From assembly GCA_031555145.1 (NCBI GenBank), contig JAVBUR010000063.1:1-41112 (forward strand): 41,112 nt of DNA. The letters run 5' to 3'. Within the stretch, counting starts at the first letter, position 1. Every line of letters starts with the position of its first letter. Both the position numbers and the translations under genes were made by a program. The DNA is from JAJDIA01 sp031555145 (GTDB lineage: Bacteria; Bacteroidota; Bacteroidia; Bacteroidales; Tannerellaceae). Below the pieces are notes generated by a model that made no database searches, was not told the origin of the DNA, and saw nothing but the letters and a program-made list of their open reading frames with translations. This document shows positions 1-7,783 of the stretch, piece by piece.

Positions 1-329
1 TATTGCTACTTCAAGTTCTCCCCATACACGCATCAAAAGATGTGTATAGAGAGTAGCTCTTGAAGAGGGGAAACGTCGCTGCGCTCCTGAGAATGAGTTG
101 GATGCCAAAACACACCAGCAAAAGATTCAAGTCTGGTTGGAATTGAAGATATACTCCCCACAAATCCATAGTGTGCGCCGGGTCATTCAGGCGATTTGGG
201 CGAATCATGTATTTGTCGGATAAAAAGATAAAAAAAGCGGTCGCTTGTAATAAATCGACCGGATGTGGAGACTAACAGGTAAGCGACACAGGAAAAATAC
301 GTACATTTGTCACTGCTTACGACCAGCGT
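1..329. other. 5' edge, no gene recognised
   Basis: I see no convincing gene here. The one closed frame (65 codons, minus strand, about 11-208) has no recognisable family features. A short inverted repeat (CGGTCG/CGACCG at 238-243 and 256-261) is followed on the minus strand by a T-rich run, but no minus-strand gene lies upstream of it. The last 30 bases hold the probable dnaG promoter. Confidence 0.5.
302..309 (+). promoter_or_regulatory. Bacteroidetes -7 box of dnaG
   Basis: TACATTTG matches the Bacteroidetes -7 consensus TAnnTTTG and lies 20 bases before the dnaG start codon. No clear TTTG -33 box is visible, so the call rests on the -7 element and its position. Confidence 0.5.
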
Positions 330-2477
330 ATGATAGATCAACTCACAATAGACAGGATATTAGACACGGCGAACATTGTCGATGTTGTGTCTGAATTTGT
401 TACACTCAGCCGACGCGGAGTGAACTATGTCGGCTTGTGTCCGTTTCATACCGACAAGTCGCCGTCGTTTTATGTATCGCCGGCGAAGAATATCTGCAAG
501 TGCTTTGCCTGTGGCGAAGGGGGAACGGCGGTGCACTTCATTATGAAGCACGAGCAGATCAGCTACTTCGACGCCCTCCGCTTCCTGGCGAAGAAATACA
601 ACATCGAGATTCAGGAACGTGAACTGAGCGACAAGGAGAAGCAAATTCGCAGCGATCGCGAGAGTATGCTCATCGTCAACGGCTGGGCGCAACAGCAATT
701 CACCACCCAACTGTTCGAGCACGAAGAAGGCCGTAGCATCGGGCTGCGTTACTTTATCGAACGGGGCTTCCGCGAAGACATCATCCGTAAGTTCCAGCTC
801 GGCTACAGTCTGGAGCAACGCGACGCCCTCTATCAGGCGGCGACCAGAAGCGGCTACAAGCCGGAGTATCTCGAAAAGACCGGGCTGGTCATCGCCTACG
901 ACAACGGCCGGATGAACGACCGTTTCCGCGGACGCGTGATGTTTCCCGTCCATACGCTGAGCGGAAAGGTGGTAGCCTTCGGCGGACGTGTACTGAAGAA
1001 AGACGAAAAGACGGCGAAGTATGTCAACTCGCCCGAAAGCGAAATATACCACAAGAGCAACGAGCTATACGGCATCTTCTTTGCCAAACAGGCCATTGCC
1101 AAGGCCGATATGTGTTACCTGGTGGAAGGATACACCGACGTAATATCGATGCACCAAGCCGGGATCGAGAACGTGGTGGCATCATCCGGTACGGCATTGA
1201 CGCCAGGACAGATCCGGTTGATCCGCCGCTTTACGAACAATATCACGGTGCTGTATGACGGCGATGCCGCCGGTATCAAAGCAGCCCTCCGCGGGATCGA
1301 CATGCTGCTGGAAGAAGGGATGAGTATCCGCGTGCTGCTCCTGCCCGACGGCGAAGACCCGGACTCGTTTGCCCGTAAGCATAACGCGACAGAGTTTGGC
1401 GCCTATATCAAGGCCAACGAAACCGACTTTATCCGTTTCAAGACCAAGCTCTTGCTGGAAGATGCCGGTAACGACCCGATCAAACGCACGGCACTGATAT
1501 CGGATATCATCCGCTCGATCGCCATCATCCCCGACAATATTGCCCGGACGGTGTATATCCGCGAATGCAGCGCGATGCTGGAAGTTGACGAGCGGGCGAT
1601 CCTGACGGAAGTCAACAAACTACGCCTGGCCCAGGATGAGAAGCGGGCTACGCAAGGACCGCCCCCCTACTCGTCCCCTGCTGCCGGACCGGAAATGCTT
1701 CCGCCCGACTATCCACCCTACGCCGAGATACCGCCCACAGACGGCGCGCATCCCTATGCACCCGACAACATGCCTCCACCTCCTCCCTTGGAAACACCGG
1801 CAGAAGGAGCAGGCATCGCTCTGTCTGATCACCTGAAAGCACAAGCGGGAAAGGCCAAACGATCCCCCTTCGAGGTACATGAACTGACATTGCTCCGTTA
1901 TGTAGTGCGTTATGGTGAACGGTTGCTCTTCGACGAACAACAATACGACAAACAGGAAGAGCTGGGCGAAGACGGGCGGATGGTACCTGTCCTCATCCCC
2001 ATACACGACCCGGAACAGACACGTGTAGCATCGTATATCCTGCAAGAACTGCTACAGGATGATATGAACTTTACCCATCCGCTGTTTCGGTTGATGTTGG
2101 AAGAAGCCGCCGGGCGCTGTCCGAACAAAGGTTTCGTCGCCAGCAAGTATTTCCTGGCGCATCCCGATCCGGAAGTAAGCAAACTCGCAGCCAACCTGAT
2201 CGGCGACAAATATCAGTTGAGTAAATACCACACAAAGTTCCGGAAACTCGAACAAGAAGAAGACAAACTGGAAATGCTCGTCACCTATGAGTTATATGCC
2301 CTGAAGGAGGTATATATCGTGCAACAGATCAACAGCATCCACGCGCAGATCAAGGAGGCGCAGAACAAGGGCGACATGGACCAGATTATCGGTTTCATGC
2401 AGCAACTGGTGCAACTAAATGATATCAAGACGACGCTCTGCAAAGAGTTAGGCGAGCGCATCGTATTAAAGATGTAA
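330..2477 (+). CDS. dnaG: DNA primase DnaG
   Basis: Replicative primase that makes the RNA primers for lagging-strand synthesis and works with the replicative helicase in the cytoplasm. The 715-residue protein has the N-terminal CHC2 zinc finger (C37, H40, C58, C61), the catalytic core and a TOPRIM fold. EGYTD at 266-270 supplies the acidic metal ligand and YDGD at 309-312 the second acidic motif. A proline-rich linker of roughly 60 residues (about 440-500) joins the core to the helicase-binding C-terminal domain. It is longer than the usual 580-650 residues mainly because of this linker. The ATG at 330 sits just behind a TACATTTG box. An ABC transporter gene follows after about 20 bases, so co-transcription is possible. 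Identification is firm. Confidence 0.97.
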   Translation: MIDQLTIDRILDTANIVDVVSEFVTLSRRGVNYVGLCPFHTDKSPSFYVSPAKNICKCFACGEGGTAVHFIMKHEQISYFDALRFLAKKYNIEIQERELSDKEKQIRSDRESMLIVNGWAQQQFTTQLFEHEEGRSIGLRYFIERGFREDIIRKFQLGYSLEQRDALYQAATRSGYKPEYLEKTGLVIAYDNGRMNDRFRGRVMFPVHTLSGKVVAFGGRVLKKDEKTAKYVNSPESEIYHKSNELYGIFFAKQAIAKADMCYLVEGYTDVISMHQAGIENVVASSGTALTPGQIRLIRRFTNNITVLYDGDAAGIKAALRGIDMLLEEGMSIRVLLLPDGEDPDSFARKHNATEFGAYIKANETDFIRFKTKLLLEDAGNDPIKRTALISDIIRSIAIIPDNIARTVYIRECSAMLEVDERAILTEVNKLRLAQDEKRATQGPPPYSSPAAGPEMLPPDYPPYAEIPPTDGAHPYAPDNMPPPPPLETPAEGAGIALSDHLKAQAGKAKRSPFEVHELTLLRYVVRYGERLLFDEQQYDKQEELGEDGRMVPVLIPIHDPEQTRVASYILQELLQDDMNFTHPLFRLMLEEAAGRCPNKGFVASKYFLAHPDPEVSKLAANLIGDKYQLSKYHTKFRKLEQEEDKLEMLVTYELYALKEVYIVQQINSIHAQIKEAQNKGDMDQIIGFMQQLVQLNDIKTTLCKELGERIVLKM

Positions 2478-2498
2478 TATTATTATAAACACGTGAAT

Positions 2499-3410
2499 AT
2501 GTACTTTGTAGAAACGGAAAATGTAGTCAAACAATTTACCGGACACCGCGCCTTGAATGAGGTAAGCATACAGGTTCCCCAAGGAAAGATCTTCGGATTA
2601 TTGGGGCCGAACGGCGCCGGAAAAACCACCCTGATCCGTATCATCAACCGGATCACGGCACCCGATAGCGGAAGTGTCTATTTTAACGGCCGCCCGTCGC
2701 AACCGAATGATATCTATCAGATCGGGTACCTGCCCGAAGAACGGGGATTGTATAAAAAAATGAAAGTAGGCGAACAGGCCATCTACCTGGCGCAGTTAAA
2801 AGGGCTTTCGTACATGGTAGCCCGCGAACGGCTGACAAAATGGTTTACCCACTTCGACATCATGCCCTGGTGGAACAAGAAGCTCGAAGAACTGTCGAAA
2901 GGGATGCAGCAGAAAGTACAGTTCATCATCACCATCATCCACGAACCGGCTCTGCTGATCTTCGATGAACCATTCAGCGGTTTCGACCCGGTGAACGCCG
3001 AACTGCTTAAGCAGGAAATCCTGGCGTTGAAAGCCGCCGGACATACGATCATCTTCTCGACCCACAACATGGCGTCGGTAGAAGAGATATGCGATGAGAT
3101 CGCACTGATCAACAAGTCGCAGGTAGTACTCTCAGGTAATGTACGCGAGATACGGAACCGGTTCAAGACGAATACCTACACACTCGACGTCCGTAGCGGT
3201 TACAGTTCGCTGCCCGAAGCCTGTACCGTCCTCTCCACAAAGACAGCGTTCGACGTCACCCGCCTGCATATCCACAAAGAAGACGATATCACGAACTCGG
3301 CCCTGCTGGCTTCCCTCTCGGAGCATGTGGAGATTCTGTCGTTTGCCGAAGATATTCCTTCGATGAACGATATATTTATTAACACCGTTTCCGGTACAAA
3401 CACGAAATAA
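2499..3410 (+). CDS. ABC transporter ATP-binding protein, NatA-like
   Basis: ATPase of an ABC-2 type exporter; with the next gene it forms a NatAB-like pair. The N-terminal half is a standard ABC domain: Walker A GPNGAGKT near residues 37-44, the signature LSKGMQQKVQ, and Walker B ending LLIFDEPFSGFDP, followed by the H-loop STHN. A C-terminal extension of about 90 residues, typical of the NatA/CcmA/DrrA group, follows. I chose the ATG at 2499; an in-frame GTG at 2493 would add two residues. The permease gene starts 3 bases after this stop, so the two are surely co-transcribed. The substrate cannot be told; sodium or small-molecule efflux is the usual guess for the family. Confidence 0.9.
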   Translation: MYFVETENVVKQFTGHRALNEVSIQVPQGKIFGLLGPNGAGKTTLIRIINRITAPDSGSVYFNGRPSQPNDIYQIGYLPEERGLYKKMKVGEQAIYLAQLKGLSYMVARERLTKWFTHFDIMPWWNKKLEELSKGMQQKVQFIITIIHEPALLIFDEPFSGFDPVNAELLKQEILALKAAGHTIIFSTHNMASVEEICDEIALINKSQVVLSGNVREIRNRFKTNTYTLDVRSGYSSLPEACTVLSTKTAFDVTRLHIHKEDDITNSALLASLSEHVEILSFAEDIPSMNDIFINTVSGTNTK

Positions 3411-3413
3411 ACC

Positions 3414-4706
3414 ATGGGAAAACTGGGATTAATCATCAAACGCGAATATCTTCGCCGTGTCAGCAAGAAGTCATTCATTATCATGACACTGCTTATGCCG
3501 TTCCTGATGGCGGCACTTGTTTTTGTTCCCCTGTGGCTGTCGTCAATCAAAGGTGACGAGGTCAGACAGGTGGCTGTGATCGACAACACAGGCAAATATG
3601 CACATTTGTTTGAAGACTCGGGCAACTACCACTTCATCCAGGGCACACAGACACTGGATGAATACCGCCAGCAACCCGACAAGGGACTGTATGCCATCCT
3701 GAGTATTACCGACGACCTGCTCGCCAACCCGAAAGCAGCCACGATGTATTCGGAAAAGCAGGTGCCGGGTGAGCTGAGCCGGATTGTCAATCAAACCCTC
3801 AGCCGCTACCTCGAAGACGAAAAGATGGCATCCTACAACATACCGGGTCTGAAAGAGATCATCAAGGAAAGCCAGGTGCGCTTTGATGTGCAGACCATCA
3901 AATGGGGCGAAGACGGAAGCGAAAAAGTTTCGTCGGCCAAAGTAGCCTCCATCGTAGGGATGGTATTTACCATGATCATGTATATGTTTGTATTGATGTA
4001 CGGAGCCATGGTGATGCAGGGAGTGATGGAAGAGAAAACAAACCGTATTGTAGAGTTGATGGTCTCTTCGGTCCGTCCGTTCGACCTGATGATGGGGAAA
4101 ATCATTGGTATCGGTTTCGTTGGTATCACACAGTTGTTGCTTTGGGGCGTCATGACGTTTGCCCTGATCACAGGTGGAACGCTCTTCTTTGGAGGCGGCG
4201 TTGATCCCGCAGCCCTCCAGGGTGGGATGGGCGGCATGCATGCCATGACTGCCGAACCTGAGATACTGGCGATGTTGCGTTCGATCAACCTGGTGGAGAT
4301 CGGTATCTACTTCATATTCTACTTTATCGGCGGATATATGCTGTATGCAGCGATGTTTGCCGCCTTCGGATCGGCAGTCGACCAACCGGAAGACACCCAG
4401 CAATTCATGATGCCGATCACCATCCTGCTGATCTTTGCCCTCTATGCCGGTATCTACAGCATGGAGAATCCGGATGGACCGTTGGCGTTCTGGTGCTCGA
4501 TGATTCCGTTCACCTCTCCGATCGTAATGATGATACGCATCCCGTTCGAAATCCCGTTGTGGGAGAAGGTGCTGTCGATCGTTATCCTGTATGCCTCTTT
4601 TGCCGCCGTGGTTTGGTTCTCGGCCAGGATATACCGTATCGGTATCCTGATGTATGGCAAAAAGCCGAGTCTCAAGGATATGTTGAAATGGCTTAACTAC
4701 AAGTAA
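3414..4706 (+). CDS. ABC-2 type permease, NatB-like
   Basis: Inner-membrane permease partner of the preceding ATPase. The 430-residue protein has the ABC-2 plan: a first membrane helix at about residues 20-45, a large extracytoplasmic domain of about 130 residues, then a cluster of helices from about residue 180 to the end. The motif EEKTNRIVELMVSS, at the start of that helical cluster, is typical of NatB/YhaP-like permeases. Glycine- and methionine-rich segments interrupt the middle of the helical region. Only 3 bases separate it from the ATPase gene. The substrate is unknown. Confidence 0.88.
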   Translation: MGKLGLIIKREYLRRVSKKSFIIMTLLMPFLMAALVFVPLWLSSIKGDEVRQVAVIDNTGKYAHLFEDSGNYHFIQGTQTLDEYRQQPDKGLYAILSITDDLLANPKAATMYSEKQVPGELSRIVNQTLSRYLEDEKMASYNIPGLKEIIKESQVRFDVQTIKWGEDGSEKVSSAKVASIVGMVFTMIMYMFVLMYGAMVMQGVMEEKTNRIVELMVSSVRPFDLMMGKIIGIGFVGITQLLLWGVMTFALITGGTLFFGGGVDPAALQGGMGGMHAMTAEPEILAMLRSINLVEIGIYFIFYFIGGYMLYAAMFAAFGSAVDQPEDTQQFMMPITILLIFALYAGIYSMENPDGPLAFWCSMIPFTSPIVMMIRIPFEIPLWEKVLSIVILYASFAAVVWFSARIYRIGILMYGKKPSLKDMLKWLNYK

Positions 4707-4746
4707 GTTATAGTATTATCTAATCCATCTAATTTATTTTTTCAGT

Positions 4747-6972
4747 ATGAAGAAGATCAAGTATGTAGCAATGGCCTGCTTGCTCGCCCTGCCTGCGTTC
4801 GGGCAAAACAAGCTGCCTATTTATCTGGACGAGAGCCAACCGATCGAACAACGGATCGAGGATGCCTTGTCGCGGATGACAGTAGAAGAAAAAGTGGCCC
4901 TGTGCCATGCACAATCGAAATTCAGTTCGCCAGGAGTTCCCCGTTTAGGAATTCCTGAAAACTGGATGACCGATGGCCCGCACGGCGTACGCCCCGAGGT
5001 GCTATGGGACGAATGGGACCAGGCTAGTTGGACGAATGACTCCTGTATTGCATTTCCGGCATTGACTTGCCTGGCCGCATCCTGGAACCCGTCTTTATCG
5101 GCGCTCTATGGGAATGCCATTGGACAGGAGGCTCGCTATCGGAACAAGAATGTGCTGTTAGGCCCGGGCGTCAATATCTATCGCCAACCGCTTAACGGAC
5201 GTAACTTCGAATATATGGGTGAAGACCCGTATCTAACCTCCCGTATGGTCGTACCATACATCCAGTATGTACAGAAGAACGGTGTGGCAGCCTGCGTGAA
5301 GCATTATGCATTGAACAATCAGGAAGTCTACCGTCACACGGTCAATGTAGAAGTAAGCGACCGCGCCTTGTACGAAATCTACCTGCCGGCCTTCAAAGCG
5401 GCCGTACAGGAAGGTGGCGCATGGGCCATCATGGGCGGGTACAACAAATACAAAGGCCAGTGGTGCTGCCAGAATGAATACCTGCTGAAAGATATCCTGC
5501 GCGACGAATGGAAGTTCGACGGCGTGGTGGTATCCGACTGGGGTGGCGTGAATGATACGAAACAGGCTATCTACAACGGGCTCGATATGGAGTTTGGTTC
5601 CTGGACCGACGGTCTGAGCGAAGGGGCAAGCGATGCCTACAGCAATTATTACCTGGCTACTCCATTCCTCAAACTACTGAAATCAGGCGAAGTGAAGGAA
5701 GAAGAAGTTGACAAGAAGGTACGCAACATCCTGCGTCTGATCTTCCGTACAAACATGAACTCGAAACGCCCCTGGGGCTCGTTCGGCACCGAAGAACATG
5801 CGTTGGTAGGACGTAAGATCATCGAAGAAGGTATCGTACTGCTGCAGAACAAGAACAATGTATTGCCGATCGACTTCAGCAAGACAAAGAAAATCGCCGT
5901 CGTAGGCGAGAACGCCATCAAGATCATGACCGTAGGTGGTGGTAGTTCTTCCCTCAAAGCCAAGTATGAGGTATCTCCCTTGCAGGGCATCCGTAACTAT
6001 GTAGGCAATAAAGCCGAAGTAGTGTATGCCCGTGGTTATGTAAACGATCATCTGCAGAAAGAAAACGATATCAAACAAGACGGCGTCGAGATCAAAGACC
6101 CGATCGATACCCGCCCAACAGCCACCGTCCTGGCCGAAGCCTGCCAGGCTGCCAAGGATGCGGACCTGGTGATCTTTATCGGCGGCCTGAACAAATACGA
6201 CAAGCAGGATTGTGAAGGCGGCGACCGCGAAAGCTATGGCCTGCCCTACGGACAGGATCAGGTGATCAGCGAGCTGGCCCGGGTGAATAAGAACCTGGTC
6301 GTAGTGCTTATCGCCGGTAACGCCGTGGTTATGCCCTGGGTCAATGAAGTACCGGCCATCGTACAATCCTGGTACAACGGCACAGAGGCAGGAAACGGCC
6401 TGGCCGCTATCCTGACAGGTACAGTGAACCCCTCCGGCAAACTACCGATGACCTTCCCCGTCAAACTGGAAGACAATAGTGCCATTGCCTTGGGTGAATA
6501 TCCGGGCACCATCGACAACCAGAAGTACAACGAAGATATCTTTGTAGGCTACCGCTGGGCCGACAAACAGAAGATCAAGCCCCTGTTTGCCTTCGGTCAC
6601 GGATTAAGCTATACCACATTCACTTATGGTAAAGCCACGATCAGCAACAAGCAGATGACAGAAAGCGAAACACTGACCGTCACCATCCCGGTAAAAAACA
6701 CCGGAGCCGTTGAAGGAGCCGAAGTAGTGCAGCTCTACGTCAGCGATGTGAAGTCAAGCCTTCCCCGCCCGATCAAAGAGCTGAAAGCATTCGACAAGAT
6801 CAACTTGAAGCCCGGCGAAGAAAAACTGGTAACATTCACCGTCAACAGTGAAATGTTGAAGTTCTTCGACGATAAAAAGCATGACTGGGTAGCCGAACCG
6901 GGCGCCTTCAAAGTCCTGGTCGGAAGTTCATCGGCCGATATCCGCTCCACCGTAGATTTCACGTTGAAGTAA
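4747..6972 (+). CDS. Secreted GH3 family beta-glucosidase
   Basis: Glycoside hydrolase family 3 enzyme, expected to release glucose (or a related sugar) from the non-reducing end of beta-linked oligosaccharides. The 741-residue protein starts with a Sec signal peptide (about 1-19, ending AFGQ), so it acts in the periplasm or at the surface. It has the three-part GH3 plan: a TIM barrel with KHY (185-187) and the nucleophile loop VSDWGG (Asp264), an alpha/beta sandwich with CEGGDR (Glu490, candidate acid/base), and a C-terminal fibronectin-III-like domain. The gap to the permease gene is 40 bases, so it may be read with the upstream genes. There is no SusC/SusD pair nearby and hence no polysaccharide locus here. 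Exact substrate is unproven. Confidence 0.93.
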   Translation: MKKIKYVAMACLLALPAFGQNKLPIYLDESQPIEQRIEDALSRMTVEEKVALCHAQSKFSSPGVPRLGIPENWMTDGPHGVRPEVLWDEWDQASWTNDSCIAFPALTCLAASWNPSLSALYGNAIGQEARYRNKNVLLGPGVNIYRQPLNGRNFEYMGEDPYLTSRMVVPYIQYVQKNGVAACVKHYALNNQEVYRHTVNVEVSDRALYEIYLPAFKAAVQEGGAWAIMGGYNKYKGQWCCQNEYLLKDILRDEWKFDGVVVSDWGGVNDTKQAIYNGLDMEFGSWTDGLSEGASDAYSNYYLATPFLKLLKSGEVKEEEVDKKVRNILRLIFRTNMNSKRPWGSFGTEEHALVGRKIIEEGIVLLQNKNNVLPIDFSKTKKIAVVGENAIKIMTVGGGSSSLKAKYEVSPLQGIRNYVGNKAEVVYARGYVNDHLQKENDIKQDGVEIKDPIDTRPTATVLAEACQAAKDADLVIFIGGLNKYDKQDCEGGDRESYGLPYGQDQVISELARVNKNLVVVLIAGNAVVMPWVNEVPAIVQSWYNGTEAGNGLAAILTGTVNPSGKLPMTFPVKLEDNSAIALGEYPGTIDNQKYNEDIFVGYRWADKQKIKPLFAFGHGLSYTTFTYGKATISNKQMTESETLTVTIPVKNTGAVEGAEVVQLYVSDVKSSLPRPIKELKAFDKINLKPGEEKLVTFTVNSEMLKFFDDKKHDWVAEPGAFKVLVGSSSADIRSTVDFTLK

Positions 6973-7001
6973 GCATAGAACAAAAAATATCTGGATTGAA
7001 A

Positions 7002-7054
7002 CAAAAGAGGGTGTGTCAAAAGTCCGAAGGTGTGCTTGCGATTCCCCTCTTTTG
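7002..7054 (+). terminator. Possible terminator after the GH3 gene
   Basis: CAAAAGAGGG (7002-7011) and CCCTCTTTTG (7045-7054) form a perfect 10-bp stem around a loop of about 33 bases, 30 bases beyond the GH3 stop. The stem is AT-rich at its foot and ends in TTTT. The long loop makes it a weak call; it could instead be the remnant of a mobile-element end. Confidence 0.4.
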
Positions 7055-7076
7055 CCAGAAAAACTGTTTAAACGAC

Positions 7077-7097
7077 AAAAGGCCGCTATTAGCGACC
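7077..7097 (-). terminator. Rho-independent terminator of tRNA-Gln
   Basis: On the minus strand GGTCGCT-AAT-AGCGGCC forms a 7-bp stem (one G-T pair) with a 3-base loop, followed directly by TTTT. It lies nine bases past the tRNA 3' end, as expected for a tRNA terminator. Confidence 0.75.
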
Positions 7098-7105
7098 TTT
7101 CTTAG

Positions 7106-7176
7106 TTGGGCTACCAGGATTCGAACCTGGAAAGTCAGGACCAGAATCTGAAGTGTTACCATTACACCATAGCCCA
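7106..7176 (-). tRNA. tRNA-Gln, anticodon CTG
   Basis: The minus strand folds as a complete cloverleaf. The acceptor arms TGGGCTA/TAGCCCA pair over 7 bp; the D-arm is GTGT-AATGGTA-ACAC; the anticodon loop is TTCTGGT, giving CTG (Gln); the T-arm is CCAGG-TTCGAAT-CCTGG. Discriminator base A73 is at 7106 and CCA is not encoded, as is usual in Bacteroidetes. The lowest pair of the anticodon stem is an A-C mismatch. Confidence 0.93.
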
Positions 7177-7195
7177 ATTATTTCCTTTGCGGTTG

Positions 7196-7203
7196 CAAAT
7201 GTA
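7196..7203 (-). promoter_or_regulatory. Promoter -7 box of tRNA-Gln
   Basis: The minus strand reads TACATTTG, a match to TAnnTTTG, 19 bases before the tRNA 5' end. A TTGG that resembles the -33 box lies 19 bases further upstream, the expected spacing. Confidence 0.55.
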
Positions 7204-7353
7204 CGCACTTTTTTAATTAACGCCAACAGTTCGCAGAGTTTTTTTTCAATAAAACAACTATCCACTTCGCGCCATTGTTTACAAATTAGATAGACAGCAC
7301 TATACATATATATAAATGTAAGCAGAAAAGCAGCACATACCAAATTTATGAAG

Positions 7354-7361
7354 TATATTTG
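7354..7361 (+). promoter_or_regulatory. Promoter -7 box of rsfS-ftsH-cdsA
   Basis: TATATTTG matches the Bacteroidetes -7 consensus, 34 bases before the rsfS start. It would drive the three closely spaced genes that follow. Confidence 0.5.
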
Positions 7362-7395
7362 CAACTCTGAAAACAATGTCACATAAACACAATAA

Positions 7396-7755
7396 ATGGA
7401 TCAAACGAAAGAATTAGTTGAAGCTGTCATAGAAGGACTTCAGGAGAAAAAAGGCAAACATATTGTAAGTGTAGATTTAACCCAGATACAGGGCGCTATT
7501 TGCCAGTTTATGGTGATTTGTGAAGGGAATACCCCCACACAGGTTTCCGCTTTATCTGATTCGGTCTGGGACTTTGCCCGTAAAAAGGCAAATGAAAAAC
7601 CCCTTTCAGTAGATGGCAACCAGGCTGCACAATGGATAGGTATGGATTATGGCACAGTTCTTGTACATATCTTTTTGCCCGAACAACGGACATTTTACAA
7701 CCTGGATCACCTTTGGGCGGACGCGAAGCTTACTTCGATCCCCGATCTTGATTGA
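7396..7755 (+). CDS. rsfS: Ribosome silencing factor RsfS
   Basis: RsfS binds protein L14 of the 50S subunit and blocks subunit joining when nutrients are scarce. The 119-residue protein is the usual length and shows the family features: N-terminal helix, the segment ICQFMVICEGNTPTQV, the WIGMDYGTVLVHIF strand with the conserved Asp-Tyr, and the region ERTFYNLDHLW-like near the C-terminus (here QRTFYNLDHLW). The next gene is ftsH, 28 bases on, an order typical of Bacteroidetes. Confidence 0.94.
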   Translation: MDQTKELVEAVIEGLQEKKGKHIVSVDLTQIQGAICQFMVICEGNTPTQVSALSDSVWDFARKKANEKPLSVDGNQAAQWIGMDYGTVLVHIFLPEQRTFYNLDHLWADAKLTSIPDLD

Positions 7756-7783
7756 GGAAGAGACACATTAAGCAATTGATTTT

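Noticed and set aside
11..208. 65-codon minus-strand frame near the left edge
   Set aside because: No recognisable domain, no promoter or partner gene, and length within chance expectation.
360..1052. 230-codon frame antisense to dnaG
   Set aside because: It lies wholly opposite a certain gene and has no conserved features; GC-rich codon bias produces such shadows.
7089..7382. 97-codon minus-strand frame ending across the tRNA-Gln gene
   Set aside because: Its C-terminal part is simply the translated tRNA sequence and the rest has no family features.
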